From positions 16,963 to 37,763 of the IMG/VR virus record IMGVR_UViG_3300030419_005468: a stretch of 20,801 nucleotides of DNA. One strand, written 5' to 3'. This DNA comes from a virus. A program made the position numbers and the translations under genes. The notes below the pieces were generated by a model. That model was not told the DNA's origin. It made no database searches and saw only the letters and a list, made by a program, of their open reading frames with translations. Shown here in pieces: positions 7,025-14,177 of this stretch. How positions within the stretch are numbered: position 1 is the stretch's first letter; the number at the start of each line of letters is the position of its first letter.

Positions 7025-7715
7025 TTAGTACTCTTTGTACCTCTCGATATCCGGCTAGTAAATCACCACTATCATTTCTAAATAAATCTTTGTCAAAACT
7101 TTCATTTTTATCATTCCAAAGTCGCATAGTATCAGGACATACTTCATCAGCAAGTAATATTGTACCGTTTTCTGTTAAACCAAATTCTAATTTAAAATCT
7201 ACAAGTTTTAACTTACATTTAGCAAAAATACTTGTTAGTACTTCATTAATATGAGTAGCTTCTTTACGAAGATAGTGCAAAGTAAGTTTATCAGTAATAT
7301 CTAGAGCTGTAATTGCATCTTCAGCAATAGGAGGATCATTTAAATCGTCATCTTTTATACAGAACTCAATAATAGTATTTTTAAGAGCTTTACCTACTTC
7401 CATACCATATCGTTTACAGAAAGTTCCCGCAGCTATATTTCTTACTATAACTTCTAATGGGATAATCTTTACTTGATGACAGATATGCTCTGTAGGACTT
7501 ATTTTTTCTATAAAATGTGTAGCAATCTTATGCTTATGTAATTTATTAAACATTGTTGCACTAATATCACAGTTAAGTTCTCCCTTACCGACAAACTGTG
7601 CTTCTTTAGCGCGATTACCCGCAGTTGCATCATCTTTAAACTGTAATTTTACTTTTCCTATATCATGTTGATATATTTTTTTTGCTTTACCTTCATATAA
7701 AAATTCACCTGTCAT
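7014..7715 (-). CDS. purC: SAICAR synthetase (purine biosynthesis)
   Basis: PurC joins CAIR and aspartate with ATP to give SAICAR in de novo purine synthesis. Family landmarks are in order: YEGKAKKIY at the N-terminus, KIIPLEVIVRNIAAG (signature 1, near residues 83-97), LVDFKLEFG (signature 2) and LADEVCPDTMRLW near the C-terminus. At 233 residues it matches short bacterial PurC. I chose the ATG at 7715, which sits in an ATGA overlap with the upstream stop and has AAAGGA eight bases before it; an upstream in-frame start would add ten unrelated residues inside the previous gene. No other pur gene is visible here. It is an auxiliary metabolic gene known from marine phages, where it would raise purine supply during infection. 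Confidence 0.97.
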   Translation of the reverse strand: MTGEFLYEGKAKKIYQHDIGKVKLQFKDDATAGNRAKEAQFVGKGELNCDISATMFNKLHKHKIATHFIEKISPTEHICHQVKIIPLEVIVRNIAAGTFCKRYGMEVGKALKNTIIEFCIKDDDLNDPPIAEDAITALDITDKLTLHYLRKEATHINEVLTSIFAKCKLKLVDFKLEFGLTENGTILLADEVCPDTMRLWNDKNESFDKDLFRNDSGDLLAGYREVQRVLNES

Positions 7716-8218
7716 ACTTGTTTTCCTTTTTCTGTTTGTATCCATTTTTTACCTGTTTTAGTAGAACTTACTTCTTCTACTTGGTAAATATATTCAAAAG
7801 AGGTTTGATTAAAAGTTTTACTTTGGAACATTGCTATACGTTCATATGGTCCAATATGTTTAATCTTATCTGTTGTATTATATAGTATTAAAAATATTTC
7901 GTTTCTAAATCCGTGTCCAAAATAAGTAGGAGCATCTAAAACTATTAAACCTTTTTCATAGACTAAATTACTATCACTTATTATTTCTAAATATGTATAC
8001 GGATCATCTATTTGTAAATAGAATCCTGTTTTAATAATTTTTCTTTGAAAAGGCTTAATTTCAATATCTTGCTCAATACAGGCTTGTAAGCTATAGTAAA
8101 GATCAAAAGGAGTATATTGCTCTACAATCCATGCTTTACCGTATTCTTTTTCAAGTTTAAGTGCTAAACTACTCTTTTCAAATTTTATCTTATGCAGTAT
8201 AGGAAGATCTAAGTTCAT
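7712..8218 (-). CDS. dUTPase/dCTP-deaminase-superfamily protein with degenerate active site
   Basis: The 168-residue chain follows the jelly-roll order of trimeric dUTPases. YTPFDLYYSLQACIEQDIEI then KIIKTGFYLQI corresponds to motif 1 and the beta-turn after it. YLEIISDSNLVYEKGLIV corresponds to the motif 2 region. PTYFGHGFRNEIFLILYN corresponds to motif 3, and IKHIGPYERIAMF to motif 4. In my hand alignment the catalytic Asp of motif 3 (usually IDxxYRG) is replaced by Gly and the RSS of motif 2 by SDS. The glycine-rich motif 5 is absent. It may have lost dUTP hydrolysis, bind another nucleotide, or act as a sensor. It starts 29 bases inside the exonuclease gene and ends in an ATGA overlap with purC. 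Fold confidence is good; dUTPase activity is doubtful. Confidence 0.7.
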   Translation of the reverse strand: MNLDLPILHKIKFEKSSLALKLEKEYGKAWIVEQYTPFDLYYSLQACIEQDIEIKPFQRKIIKTGFYLQIDDPYTYLEIISDSNLVYEKGLIVLDAPTYFGHGFRNEIFLILYNTTDKIKHIGPYERIAMFQSKTFNQTSFEYIYQVEEVSSTKTGKKWIQTEKGKQV

Positions 8219-9044
8219 CTAAATTTTCTTCTCCATACTTACCGCTAATTATTGCATCTTCATTATATCTTTTAAGATTTATTAATTTTTCATTTCTTTC
8301 TAATACTTCACGACTTGCATTAAGATTTTGTATATATTTAGCTCGTCCTTTTACTGGAAGAGATTTTAATAATGTATCAAATGTTTTATGTTCTTTAGCC
8401 AACCCTTGAGCACGTTTTGGGCCTATACCTTCAACACCGATTATATTATCACTTTTATCACCTTCGATTATTCGTGATAAAAGATATTCATCAGGAGATA
8501 AATCAAAATTTTCTTTAAGTGTTTGTTTGGTGATTTCTTTACGGGAAAATATATTAAATATACTTACATTATCATCAATTAACTGATATAGATCTCTATC
8601 TGAAGAAATAATCCAAGTATGGTCAAAAGATTTAGCTATATGTTTTACAAGGTACGTAATTATATCATCTGCTTCTATACCTCTAAATTTTAAAACTTCT
8701 TCATTAAGTGTTTCGGGTAGTGCATTAAGAACTCCAAAGAATTCCTCATACTTTTTTGCTTCATCTTCTTCTTTAGGTTTTTTGCGATTTTGTTTATATT
8801 CATCATACATATTCATACGATAGTAGCTACGACCAAAATCAAAACAAACTATTGTTTTACCTGCTTCGTAGCTTTTTGATAAACTTTGTATTGTACGTTG
8901 ATAATCAGATGCAAAATTATTATAGTTAACTCTTTGTAACCAGCGATAGGCAACATTATTTGCATCTACTAATAGTAGATTATTATACGAGCTATCTATA
9001 ACCATGTTTAGCTCGGCTAAATCATTCCAAGATTTTGTATTCAT
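8190..9044 (-). CDS. 5'-3' exonuclease (FEN / T4 RNase H family)
   Basis: A flap-type nuclease of 284 residues that would remove RNA primers and 5' flaps during replication. Acidic metal ligands appear at the family positions: LLLVDANN (D27), CFDFGRSYYRMN (D69) followed by YDEYKQNR, GIEADDIITYL (E124, D126, D127), ISSDRDLYQLI (D149, D151) and EGDKSDNI (D196, D199). The helix-hairpin-helix GVEGIGPKRA (203-212) binds duplex DNA. It resembles the isolated 5' nuclease domain of Pol I and phage T5/T4 nucleases. The start at 9044 has AGGAG at the right distance and gives a short 13-residue leader; an ATG at 9005 is an alternative. A candidate promoter lies just upstream. Confidence 0.93.
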   Translation of the reverse strand: MNTKSWNDLAELNMVIDSSYNNLLLVDANNVAYRWLQRVNYNNFASDYQRTIQSLSKSYEAGKTIVCFDFGRSYYRMNMYDEYKQNRKKPKEEDEAKKYEEFFGVLNALPETLNEEVLKFRGIEADDIITYLVKHIAKSFDHTWIISSDRDLYQLIDDNVSIFNIFSRKEITKQTLKENFDLSPDEYLLSRIIEGDKSDNIIGVEGIGPKRAQGLAKEHKTFDTLLKSLPVKGRAKYIQNLNASREVLERNEKLINLKRYNEDAIISGKYGEENLDELRSSYTA

Positions 9045-9066
9045 GTTATTCTCCTGTATTATAAGT

Positions 9067-9095
9067 ATTATATATTACAGAAGCCATTTATGCAA
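9067..9095 (-). promoter_or_regulatory. Candidate internal promoter for exonuclease-purC-thyX segment
   Basis: Reading leftward, TTGCAT (9090-9095) is followed after 17 bases by a perfect -10 TATAAT (9067-9072), in one of the few real gaps (9045-9087) of the leftward block. The -35 match is only three of six and the region is very AT-rich, so chance is possible. A start near 9060 would leave a short leader carrying the AGGAG ribosome site. Confidence 0.33.
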
Positions 9096-9537
9096 GATTT
9101 GTTTGACTTTTAAGTGCTTTAATCCAGTCATCAAGTTGTGTTACTTTAAAGTGACACCCAAATGATTTAATTTCTACATAATGATCCACTTCTATTTCAT
9201 CACTCCATCCAACAAAATCTTTTGAGCGATTCCATCTAAAAATAAGCAGAGGTTTCTTTTTCATAACCTCTGCTTCTCTTTCTGCTTGTCTCCAAAAATT
9301 AAGTAAATCTGTAGTCTTAGCTGTTAAAAGATTATTCCATTGAATATCTTTATAATGTTTACACTCTATACAATAGGGCCATGCGGCTGTATCATGAGGA
9401 GTCCATAAATCACCTTTTAAATATTCTATAGCGCCAGAAAGAGGCATACGTTCAAATTCAAAATTAAGATGAGAGTTTAAATATCTTTTAATTTTAGCTT
9501 CGTAAGCAGAACCTTTAATTTTACTTTTATTAACCAT
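9088..9537 (-). CDS. PD-(D/E)XK nuclease, Hjc-type Holliday junction resolvase-like
   Basis: A 149-residue nuclease-like protein. It starts with basic KSKIKGSAYEAKIKRYLNS (E13), continues with FERMPLSGA, which parallels the RvpxSG strand of archaeal-type Hjc resolvases, then KGDLW (D43) and CIECKHYKD (E58, K60), the D...ExK catalytic core. Hjc-like enzymes resolve four-way junctions and branched DNA during packaging and recombination. It lies among replication and recombination genes, which fits. It has no obvious Shine-Dalgarno sequence and starts 13 bases after the glutaredoxin stop, so re-initiation is likely. Other PD-(D/E)XK families with the same core are possible. Confidence 0.78.
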   Translation of the reverse strand: MVNKSKIKGSAYEAKIKRYLNSHLNFEFERMPLSGAIEYLKGDLWTPHDTAAWPYCIECKHYKDIQWNNLLTAKTTDLLNFWRQAEREAEVMKKKPLLIFRWNRSKDFVGWSDEIEVDHYVEIKSFGCHFKVTQLDDWIKALKSQTNLA

Positions 9538-9550
9538 TTTTTATTCATAA

Positions 9551-9799
9551 TTAATGCCCATAGTTACTCGTTGTTTCCTCAAAGTATTGCATTAATTCAT
9601 TATAGCCCCCAATATATCTGTCGTTTATAAAGATTTGCGGTACTGTCCTTGCTTTAGGTACTACTTTTAATAAATCTTCTTTTGACCAAAGACTAGTAAT
9701 ATTTCTTTCATCAATTTTATATTTTCTACTATGTAATTCTTTTTTTGCGAGAGAACAATATAGACAATTATCTTTAGTCCAAACTGTTGCTTTAATCAT
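9551..9799 (-). CDS. grx: Glutaredoxin
   Basis: An 82-residue thioredoxin-fold protein with the active site CLYC (C12-C15), the cis-proline segment TVPQIFI (P54) and the glutathione-binding GGYNEL (G64-G65). All are in standard glutaredoxin order. It would reduce disulfides, and the likely client in this phage is the ribonucleotide reductase encoded upstream in the same block, whose C-terminal cysteine pair needs re-reduction. The start is the ATG at 9799 because AAAGGAG lies 11 bases ahead of it; a TTG at 9823 would place that ribosome site inside the gene. Confidence 0.93.
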   Translation of the reverse strand: MIKATVWTKDNCLYCSLAKKELHSRKYKIDERNITSLWSKEDLLKVVPKARTVPQIFINDRYIGGYNELMQYFEETTSNYGH

Positions 9800-9826
9800 A
9801 ATATATATTACTCCTTTAGGCAATAT

Positions 9827-10213
9827 TTATCTTTCTTCGGACCTTTCTACCGAAAATTTTCCGCCCGGATATCTTGACTCTAATTTACGGATATTTTCTT
9901 TTATTATATCATATGGATCAAGATTAAGAGCCATACATGCTTGTGACCAATACCACATAATATCACCTAATTCACTTTTTAATTTATCTTTGTTTTCTGT
10001 ATTATATTCCTTACCTTGAAAAAATATTTTTTTAACTATATCATTAAATTCACCAATTTCACCAGATAATCCAATAGCTGCTGTTGATAATCTAGGAACA
10101 TCCATTCCATGATTAGCAAGTGTAGCTATAGTTCTCATATATACATCATTTGATTTACTTCCTTCTGATGTTACACCATCTACAAAAGATTGATAACTAT
10201 ATAAATCTATCAT
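9827..10213 (-). CDS. mazG: MazG-type nucleotide pyrophosphohydrolase
   Basis: This all-alpha NTP pyrophosphatase has the family motif EXXE...EXXD: E52-I-G-E55 in GLSGEIGEF and E81-L-G-D84 in SELGDIMWYW. These bind magnesium and the triphosphate. The length (128) is that of single-domain phage MazG. Proposed roles in phages are dNTP pool sanitation and recycling of bases from degraded host DNA; an effect on host ppGpp has been suggested and disputed. The start overlaps the upstream stop by four bases (ATGA), which indicates coupling to the unknown CPFAK gene. The glutaredoxin gene follows after 27 bases. Confidence 0.93.
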   Translation of the reverse strand: MIDLYSYQSFVDGVTSEGSKSNDVYMRTIATLANHGMDVPRLSTAAIGLSGEIGEFNDIVKKIFFQGKEYNTENKDKLKSELGDIMWYWSQACMALNLDPYDIIKENIRKLESRYPGGKFSVERSEER

Positions 10214-10650
10214 TTATTTCTCCATATTTTTTCTTTATATTCTTTAGACCAATTATCATAATAATTAGTTTTTTCTAAAGTCTTACGCGCTTCATTTAAT
10301 TTATATCTATTTTGTATTAAAAATAAAATTTTGTTATGCCCACAACTAGTATTTGTACCACCTATATATCCAGGATCCTCATAATGATCTATTAAAATTA
10401 CAACATCATCTCTTTGTGTATTTAACCTATCTTCTAATTTTTGTGCTTGAGTAGGAGATATATATTTAGTATATTCAATAATTATAACATCTAATTCGTT
10501 ATTCCAATTAAAAATTTGTTCTTCTATAAAATTTATATCTCCTTTAAGAATGATAAATTTAGCATTTTTAGCAAAAGGACAAATAATATTATTACTATTT
10601 GTTTTCTTTGTAGACACATATTTATGCCAATTATAAATAGGATTCGACAT
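10210..10650 (-). CDS. Unknown protein with ICPFAK motif
   Basis: A 146-residue protein that I do not recognise. Near residues 22-32 it has NIICPFAKNAKF, similar to the CPFA segment of some DUF1415-like proteins, but the rest does not clearly fit. Later come a hydrophobic strand ELDVIIIEYTKYIS, another VVILIDHYEDPGY and then GTNTSCGHNKILFLIQNRY. This suggests a small alpha/beta fold with Cys and His that could be catalytic or metal-binding. The C-terminus is charged and helical. It starts 20 bases inside the amidinotransferase gene with AAAGG just upstream and ends in an ATGA overlap with mazG. Sitting between amidinotransferase and MazG, it may act on the same substrate as the former, which is inference. 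Confidence 0.6.
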   Translation of the reverse strand: MSNPIYNWHKYVSTKKTNSNNIICPFAKNAKFIILKGDINFIEEQIFNWNNELDVIIIEYTKYISPTQAQKLEDRLNTQRDDVVILIDHYEDPGYIGGTNTSCGHNKILFLIQNRYKLNEARKTLEKTNYYDNWSKEYKEKIWRNK

Positions 10651-11677
10651 TACCTTTCCTTTTGATATCTGTTGTTATACAATGTAAACCACCATCCCAG
10701 AAATATCTATGTCTAAAAGGAGCTATTATTGGTTCAATTTTGTGTTTTTTAAAGTATTCAAAAACTTGTTTATTATAGCTTGAAACACATACAGTATGTT
10801 CATCTAAAGAAATTACATTTACATCAAAAACAGTTTCTTTTGCATATCCTACCCATTTAGATAGCCAAGTATCAATATAATTAAAAAATTCTTTTTCTCT
10901 ATATCTTTCATTATCAAACCAATAGGTATAGTTAGCTATTTCAGGAATAGATTTACTAAATTGATGCCATTCATCCAGTTTCTTCCAACTTTCTCCCTCT
11001 AATCTACAAGTATCCCAATTAGGAAATAATCCATCTGTATACATATATTCTGGTCTAAGTGTTAATAGAACTCCTGGTTTTAAAATAGCAAAACAACCAT
11101 CAGCATGACAACCTGGTGCTTCAAATTTAAAATTATGAGTTTGATAGTAAATAACATTAAAACCATCTGGTTCTAGTATTTTTTTAAGATATTTATATGA
11201 ATTTTCAAGATTAGCTCCATCATTAGAATCAACAATAATATCTTTTCCTAATCTTACAATTGATGGCGGAGCTAGTCCTAGAAAAGGTTTTTCATATCTG
11301 AAATATTTTTTATATTTTTCTAAAGGAATAGCTAAATCTTTTGTGGTTGATTTTTGAAGAGATTTAAATATTATATTATTACCTAATACTATCATTTCAT
11401 CTCTAGGATTCATAAGATAAGGCTCATTTCGTAACTGCGTTATGTTACTATAATTAGGACGGTAAACTTTTGCACCATATGTTTCAAATATTTTTATAAG
11501 ATTTTGATAATCTTCTTCTGTTTCATCTAATAAGTATCCAAGTAATCTTTTTGTAGTTGTACTCATATATTCTGTATGAAATTCATCAAGTATATTTTTA
11601 GAATATCCTTTACCAACCATTACTTCTTCAAGTGGCTGAAACTCAGTGTATGCTTGTGGTAATACTTCTTGTAGCAT
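10631..11677 (-). CDS. Glycine-amidinotransferase-like pentein enzyme
   Basis: A 348-residue pentein-fold protein similar to arginine:glycine amidinotransferase, which moves the amidino group of arginine to an amine. Landmarks in order: NPRDEMIVLGNNII (90-103), GKDIIVD, GCHADGCFAILKPGVLL (H191, D193) and WDGGLHCITTDIKRKG with the nucleophile C333. The match of HxD and GGxHC to the family is strong. In my hand alignment the Asp equivalent to human GATM D254 (FDAAD) is not present (APPSIVRLG here), so the reaction may differ. The start is the ATG at 11677 (GAGAGGG close ahead); TTG at 11689 is the alternative. It overlaps the speD-like gene by 35 bases and the next gene by 20. The two enzymes are probably coupled, in a polyamine or guanidino pathway. 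Confidence 0.85.
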   Translation of the reverse strand: MLQEVLPQAYTEFQPLEEVMVGKGYSKNILDEFHTEYMSTTTKRLLGYLLDETEEDYQNLIKIFETYGAKVYRPNYSNITQLRNEPYLMNPRDEMIVLGNNIIFKSLQKSTTKDLAIPLEKYKKYFRYEKPFLGLAPPSIVRLGKDIIVDSNDGANLENSYKYLKKILEPDGFNVIYYQTHNFKFEAPGCHADGCFAILKPGVLLTLRPEYMYTDGLFPNWDTCRLEGESWKKLDEWHQFSKSIPEIANYTYWFDNERYREKEFFNYIDTWLSKWVGYAKETVFDVNVISLDEHTVCVSSYNKQVFEYFKKHKIEPIIAPFRHRYFWDGGLHCITTDIKRKGNVESYL

Positions 11678-12008
11678 AATCCCTCTCAAAAAAACTCATT
11701 TTTATATTATATACAGAAAATTCCTCTAAAATATCTATCACCGTTTGTACATTAAAATTTTTACAACTATAAAGGTCAAATTGAAACTCTCCTGTATCCC
11801 AAGTATGAATACTAATATGGCTAGTATCAATAGCTGTTAATATAGTATATCCTTCATTTTGTTCTACAGTAGAATAATGTATATAAGGACCGCCTAATAT
11901 ATTCATATTTATTGCTTTAACTAAAATTTTTACTAAAAATTTTAATTTTTCTTCATCAAGAGTATCTGCATAGTTACCCATTAAAATTAGATGATAATGT
12001 TCCCTCAT
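11643..12008 (-). CDS. S-adenosylmethionine-decarboxylase-family (pyruvoyl) protein
   Basis: A 121-residue protein of the short prokaryotic SpeD family, whose members self-cleave to form a pyruvoyl cofactor and decarboxylate SAM (or, in some branches, arginine or ornithine). The core DTSHISIHTWDTGEFQFDLYSC holds S63 (pyruvoyl precursor), H68 and C82, matching the catalytic Ser63, His68 and Cys83 of the Thermotoga enzyme. The residue before the serine is Thr62 rather than the usual Glu, and WP is WD. These are changes at or near the cleavage and substrate pocket. The start overlaps the ribonucleotide reductase stop by one base (TAATG). Family is certain; substrate is not. No spermidine synthase of the classic type is visible. 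Confidence 0.85.
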   Translation of the reverse strand: MREHYHLILMGNYADTLDEEKLKFLVKILVKAINMNILGGPYIHYSTVEQNEGYTILTAIDTSHISIHTWDTGEFQFDLYSCKNFNVQTVIDILEEFSVYNIKMSFFERDYATRSITTSIH

Positions 12009-14131
12009 TAGATTTCACAACCATCTGAGTCACAAAATTTATTAGCGTCTGCATTTTCTCCTTCCTCTCCTAATAAATTAAAATTTAAAGGTTTTAAAGT
12101 ACTAGCATAAGTTTCAATCTCTGTTCTATCCATAGTAATATATGGTGCTTGAGCATAGCCATGGTCTGATATTGGAAGTAATGAAACACCTTTAAGTCGT
12201 GAATCAAAACATGATAACGCCCTTCCAATTTGGTCTGCTTCTGCTGGTTTAAATGTAATTGTAATGGATACTTGATTATCTGCCCAATAGTATTGCATAT
12301 CTGCTGCATTTGCAAATTGTTCCCAGATAGATACATCATGTTTTGAAATTGTACCTTCTGGATGGACAACAGGAAAATAAACAACTACAGTTCGTACTGG
12401 ATCAGAAACTGCTGGTTCAATACGATATCCTGCATCTTTTAAAATATCAATCATTGGAGATATAGCAGATAATCTAACAGTACGATAGTAGGATTCATTT
12501 TCTGCATAATGTATACCGGGAAGAGAACCTGCAACTAGACTTACTGTACCTGATGGTTTAACAGATGTTGTTTTACGAGATAAAGGAACACCCATCCATT
12601 CTGAGTATTTTTGATCAATATATTGAATATAAGTATAAGCACGATCACAATATTCATCTAAATATTTACGGCGACCAAATTTAAGAATAGCTTCTTGAAT
12701 ACCTGATTGTGAACAACCAATTCTACGATTACGTTTAATAACATCATTAGTATCTTGCCAATGAGTAGCCATAAGTGTAACAGCTTTTGCATAAAGATAT
12801 GCAAATTTAAGTGTACGTTGATAATCCCAATAATCATCATGTTTAGAAGGAAAAGTTTCAACTAAACAACATAATTCATAAGTTTCTAAAGATTGTTCTA
12901 AGCAAGGATTGCCTCCTGCTACACGACGATCTTTCCAATCAGCAGGGTCTTTCATGCGACTATATTGTTGCATATTATCTAACCATGCAAAACCTGGTTC
13001 TCCAGAAATTGCTATGGAGTTAGCAGCTTCAGTATAATCCATACCTACTCTTGCAAAAATAGAATTGTTAGAGGCCCAACGCCAACCCCCAAATTTATAT
13101 GCCCAAGAATTTTCACTATATTTCTTAGCAATTTCACTTCTTGAATCAAAATCATTATTATATAAATCATAATCTTGACTATTTAAAAGTTTTAGCTCTT
13201 CTGGAGCAGTTGCACCTGTTTCTACACTTGCTGTTTCCCAGTTTTTCATTTCCATAAAGGCTATATCATCAGGCTCAGAAAAAGCAATTTCAGCAGTACG
13301 TCTAACATTACCAGCGACTACTATTTTACCAATAATATTCATAATATCGGTAATATCTACAGAGCTTAATAGAGGATTATCAGATTTTGCTCTTTTAGTT
13401 AGAATATCTCTAATACCCTCAAGTCCGTGTTTTAATGGTTCTGGCCCTGATGCTACTCCGCCAAAACCCATAATTGGCTCTCCGTAGGGTCTAATACTAT
13501 TATAATTAAACTCTACAGGAGCAGAACCTTCTTCTAAGTAAGAATCAATTAGACATGATAAGGCTTCTACCCATCCTTCTCTTGAATCTTCAATATAGAT
13601 AAGTTCAGGAGAACCCTCTGGTTCTATGGATGCAATTTTATCTGCACCTTTTGTATCAAAACCTACACCTACACCTACCATACTCATATCCATTAAGAAG
13701 GCAAAAGATTTTGATAGTTCTGCGTCAATATCTTGTGTAGATACAAAAGCACAATTATTTAAAGCTGCCCCACCTTTTTCCCATATAAAAGGAGTACCCA
13801 TCATCCAAAGTCCTCGACCTGGGGGCATCCATTTAAATGCAAAAAGACGTTCAGCAGCTTCTTCTGCTAATTTATGTGCTTTTTTTTCATTCCATGTAAT
13901 ATATGATGCTACAGAATGAGTTTTCAAAATAGAAAAGAATCCTTCTACAACACGGAGTACGCAGTCTGCCCACGTTTCCATGTGACCGTCAGGTTTCATT
14001 CGTGAATATGTTCGGTAATAAGTAAACTCTGAAAGACCTCCATAACCCCAATTTACTGGTTTAGATCTGAGTTCTTCTTTAAAGTGATTTCGCAAAGCGA
14101 AAGTAATCGGATATTTTCCGGGTGCTAACAT
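12008..14131 (-). CDS. nrdJ: Class II adenosylcobalamin-dependent ribonucleotide reductase
   Basis: This 707-residue monomeric reductase converts ribonucleotides (probably triphosphates, like the Lactobacillus RTPR) to deoxyribonucleotides, using adenosylcobalamin as radical generator. LNNCAF provides C127. NPCLEQSLETYELCCLVE carries the thiyl radical residue C410, E412 and C421 with the same spacing as RTPR C408, E410 and C419. The C-terminal FCDSDGCEI holds the C700/C705 shuttle pair. VKPSGTVSLVAG is the phosphate-binding loop region. No NrdB is needed and no intein is seen. The ATG at 14131 has AAGGAG nine bases before it. The host must supply or import cobalamin. The 46-base gap upstream (14132-14177) has only a weak dyad near the ribosome site. 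Confidence 0.96.
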   Translation of the reverse strand: MLAPGKYPITFALRNHFKEELRSKPVNWGYGGLSEFTYYRTYSRMKPDGHMETWADCVLRVVEGFFSILKTHSVASYITWNEKKAHKLAEEAAERLFAFKWMPPGRGLWMMGTPFIWEKGGAALNNCAFVSTQDIDAELSKSFAFLMDMSMVGVGVGFDTKGADKIASIEPEGSPELIYIEDSREGWVEALSCLIDSYLEEGSAPVEFNYNSIRPYGEPIMGFGGVASGPEPLKHGLEGIRDILTKRAKSDNPLLSSVDITDIMNIIGKIVVAGNVRRTAEIAFSEPDDIAFMEMKNWETASVETGATAPEELKLLNSQDYDLYNNDFDSRSEIAKKYSENSWAYKFGGWRWASNNSIFARVGMDYTEAANSIAISGEPGFAWLDNMQQYSRMKDPADWKDRRVAGGNPCLEQSLETYELCCLVETFPSKHDDYWDYQRTLKFAYLYAKAVTLMATHWQDTNDVIKRNRRIGCSQSGIQEAILKFGRRKYLDEYCDRAYTYIQYIDQKYSEWMGVPLSRKTTSVKPSGTVSLVAGSLPGIHYAENESYYRTVRLSAISPMIDILKDAGYRIEPAVSDPVRTVVVYFPVVHPEGTISKHDVSIWEQFANAADMQYYWADNQVSITITFKPAEADQIGRALSCFDSRLKGVSLLPISDHGYAQAPYITMDRTEIETYASTLKPLNFNLLGEEGENADANKFCDSDGCEI

Positions 14132-14177
14132 TTATTTCTCCTTAAACGCATTTAAAGTAATTCAGAATAACTCATTA

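Noticed and set aside
13626-13919. 97-codon open frame on the plus strand inside the reductase gene
   Set aside because: It is the mirror of the conserved reductase core; the leftward protein has all catalytic motifs.
12008-14131. Intein or split gene in the ribonucleotide reductase, common in phage reductases
   Set aside because: The frame is continuous, of normal length, and catalytic segments show no insertion.
14132-14177. Imperfect dyad CTTTAAA-TGCG-TTTAAGG before the reductase start as terminator or ribosome-site switch
   Set aside because: The arms are AT-rich with a bulge and no T-run follows, so it would be unstable; I see no other element in this gap.
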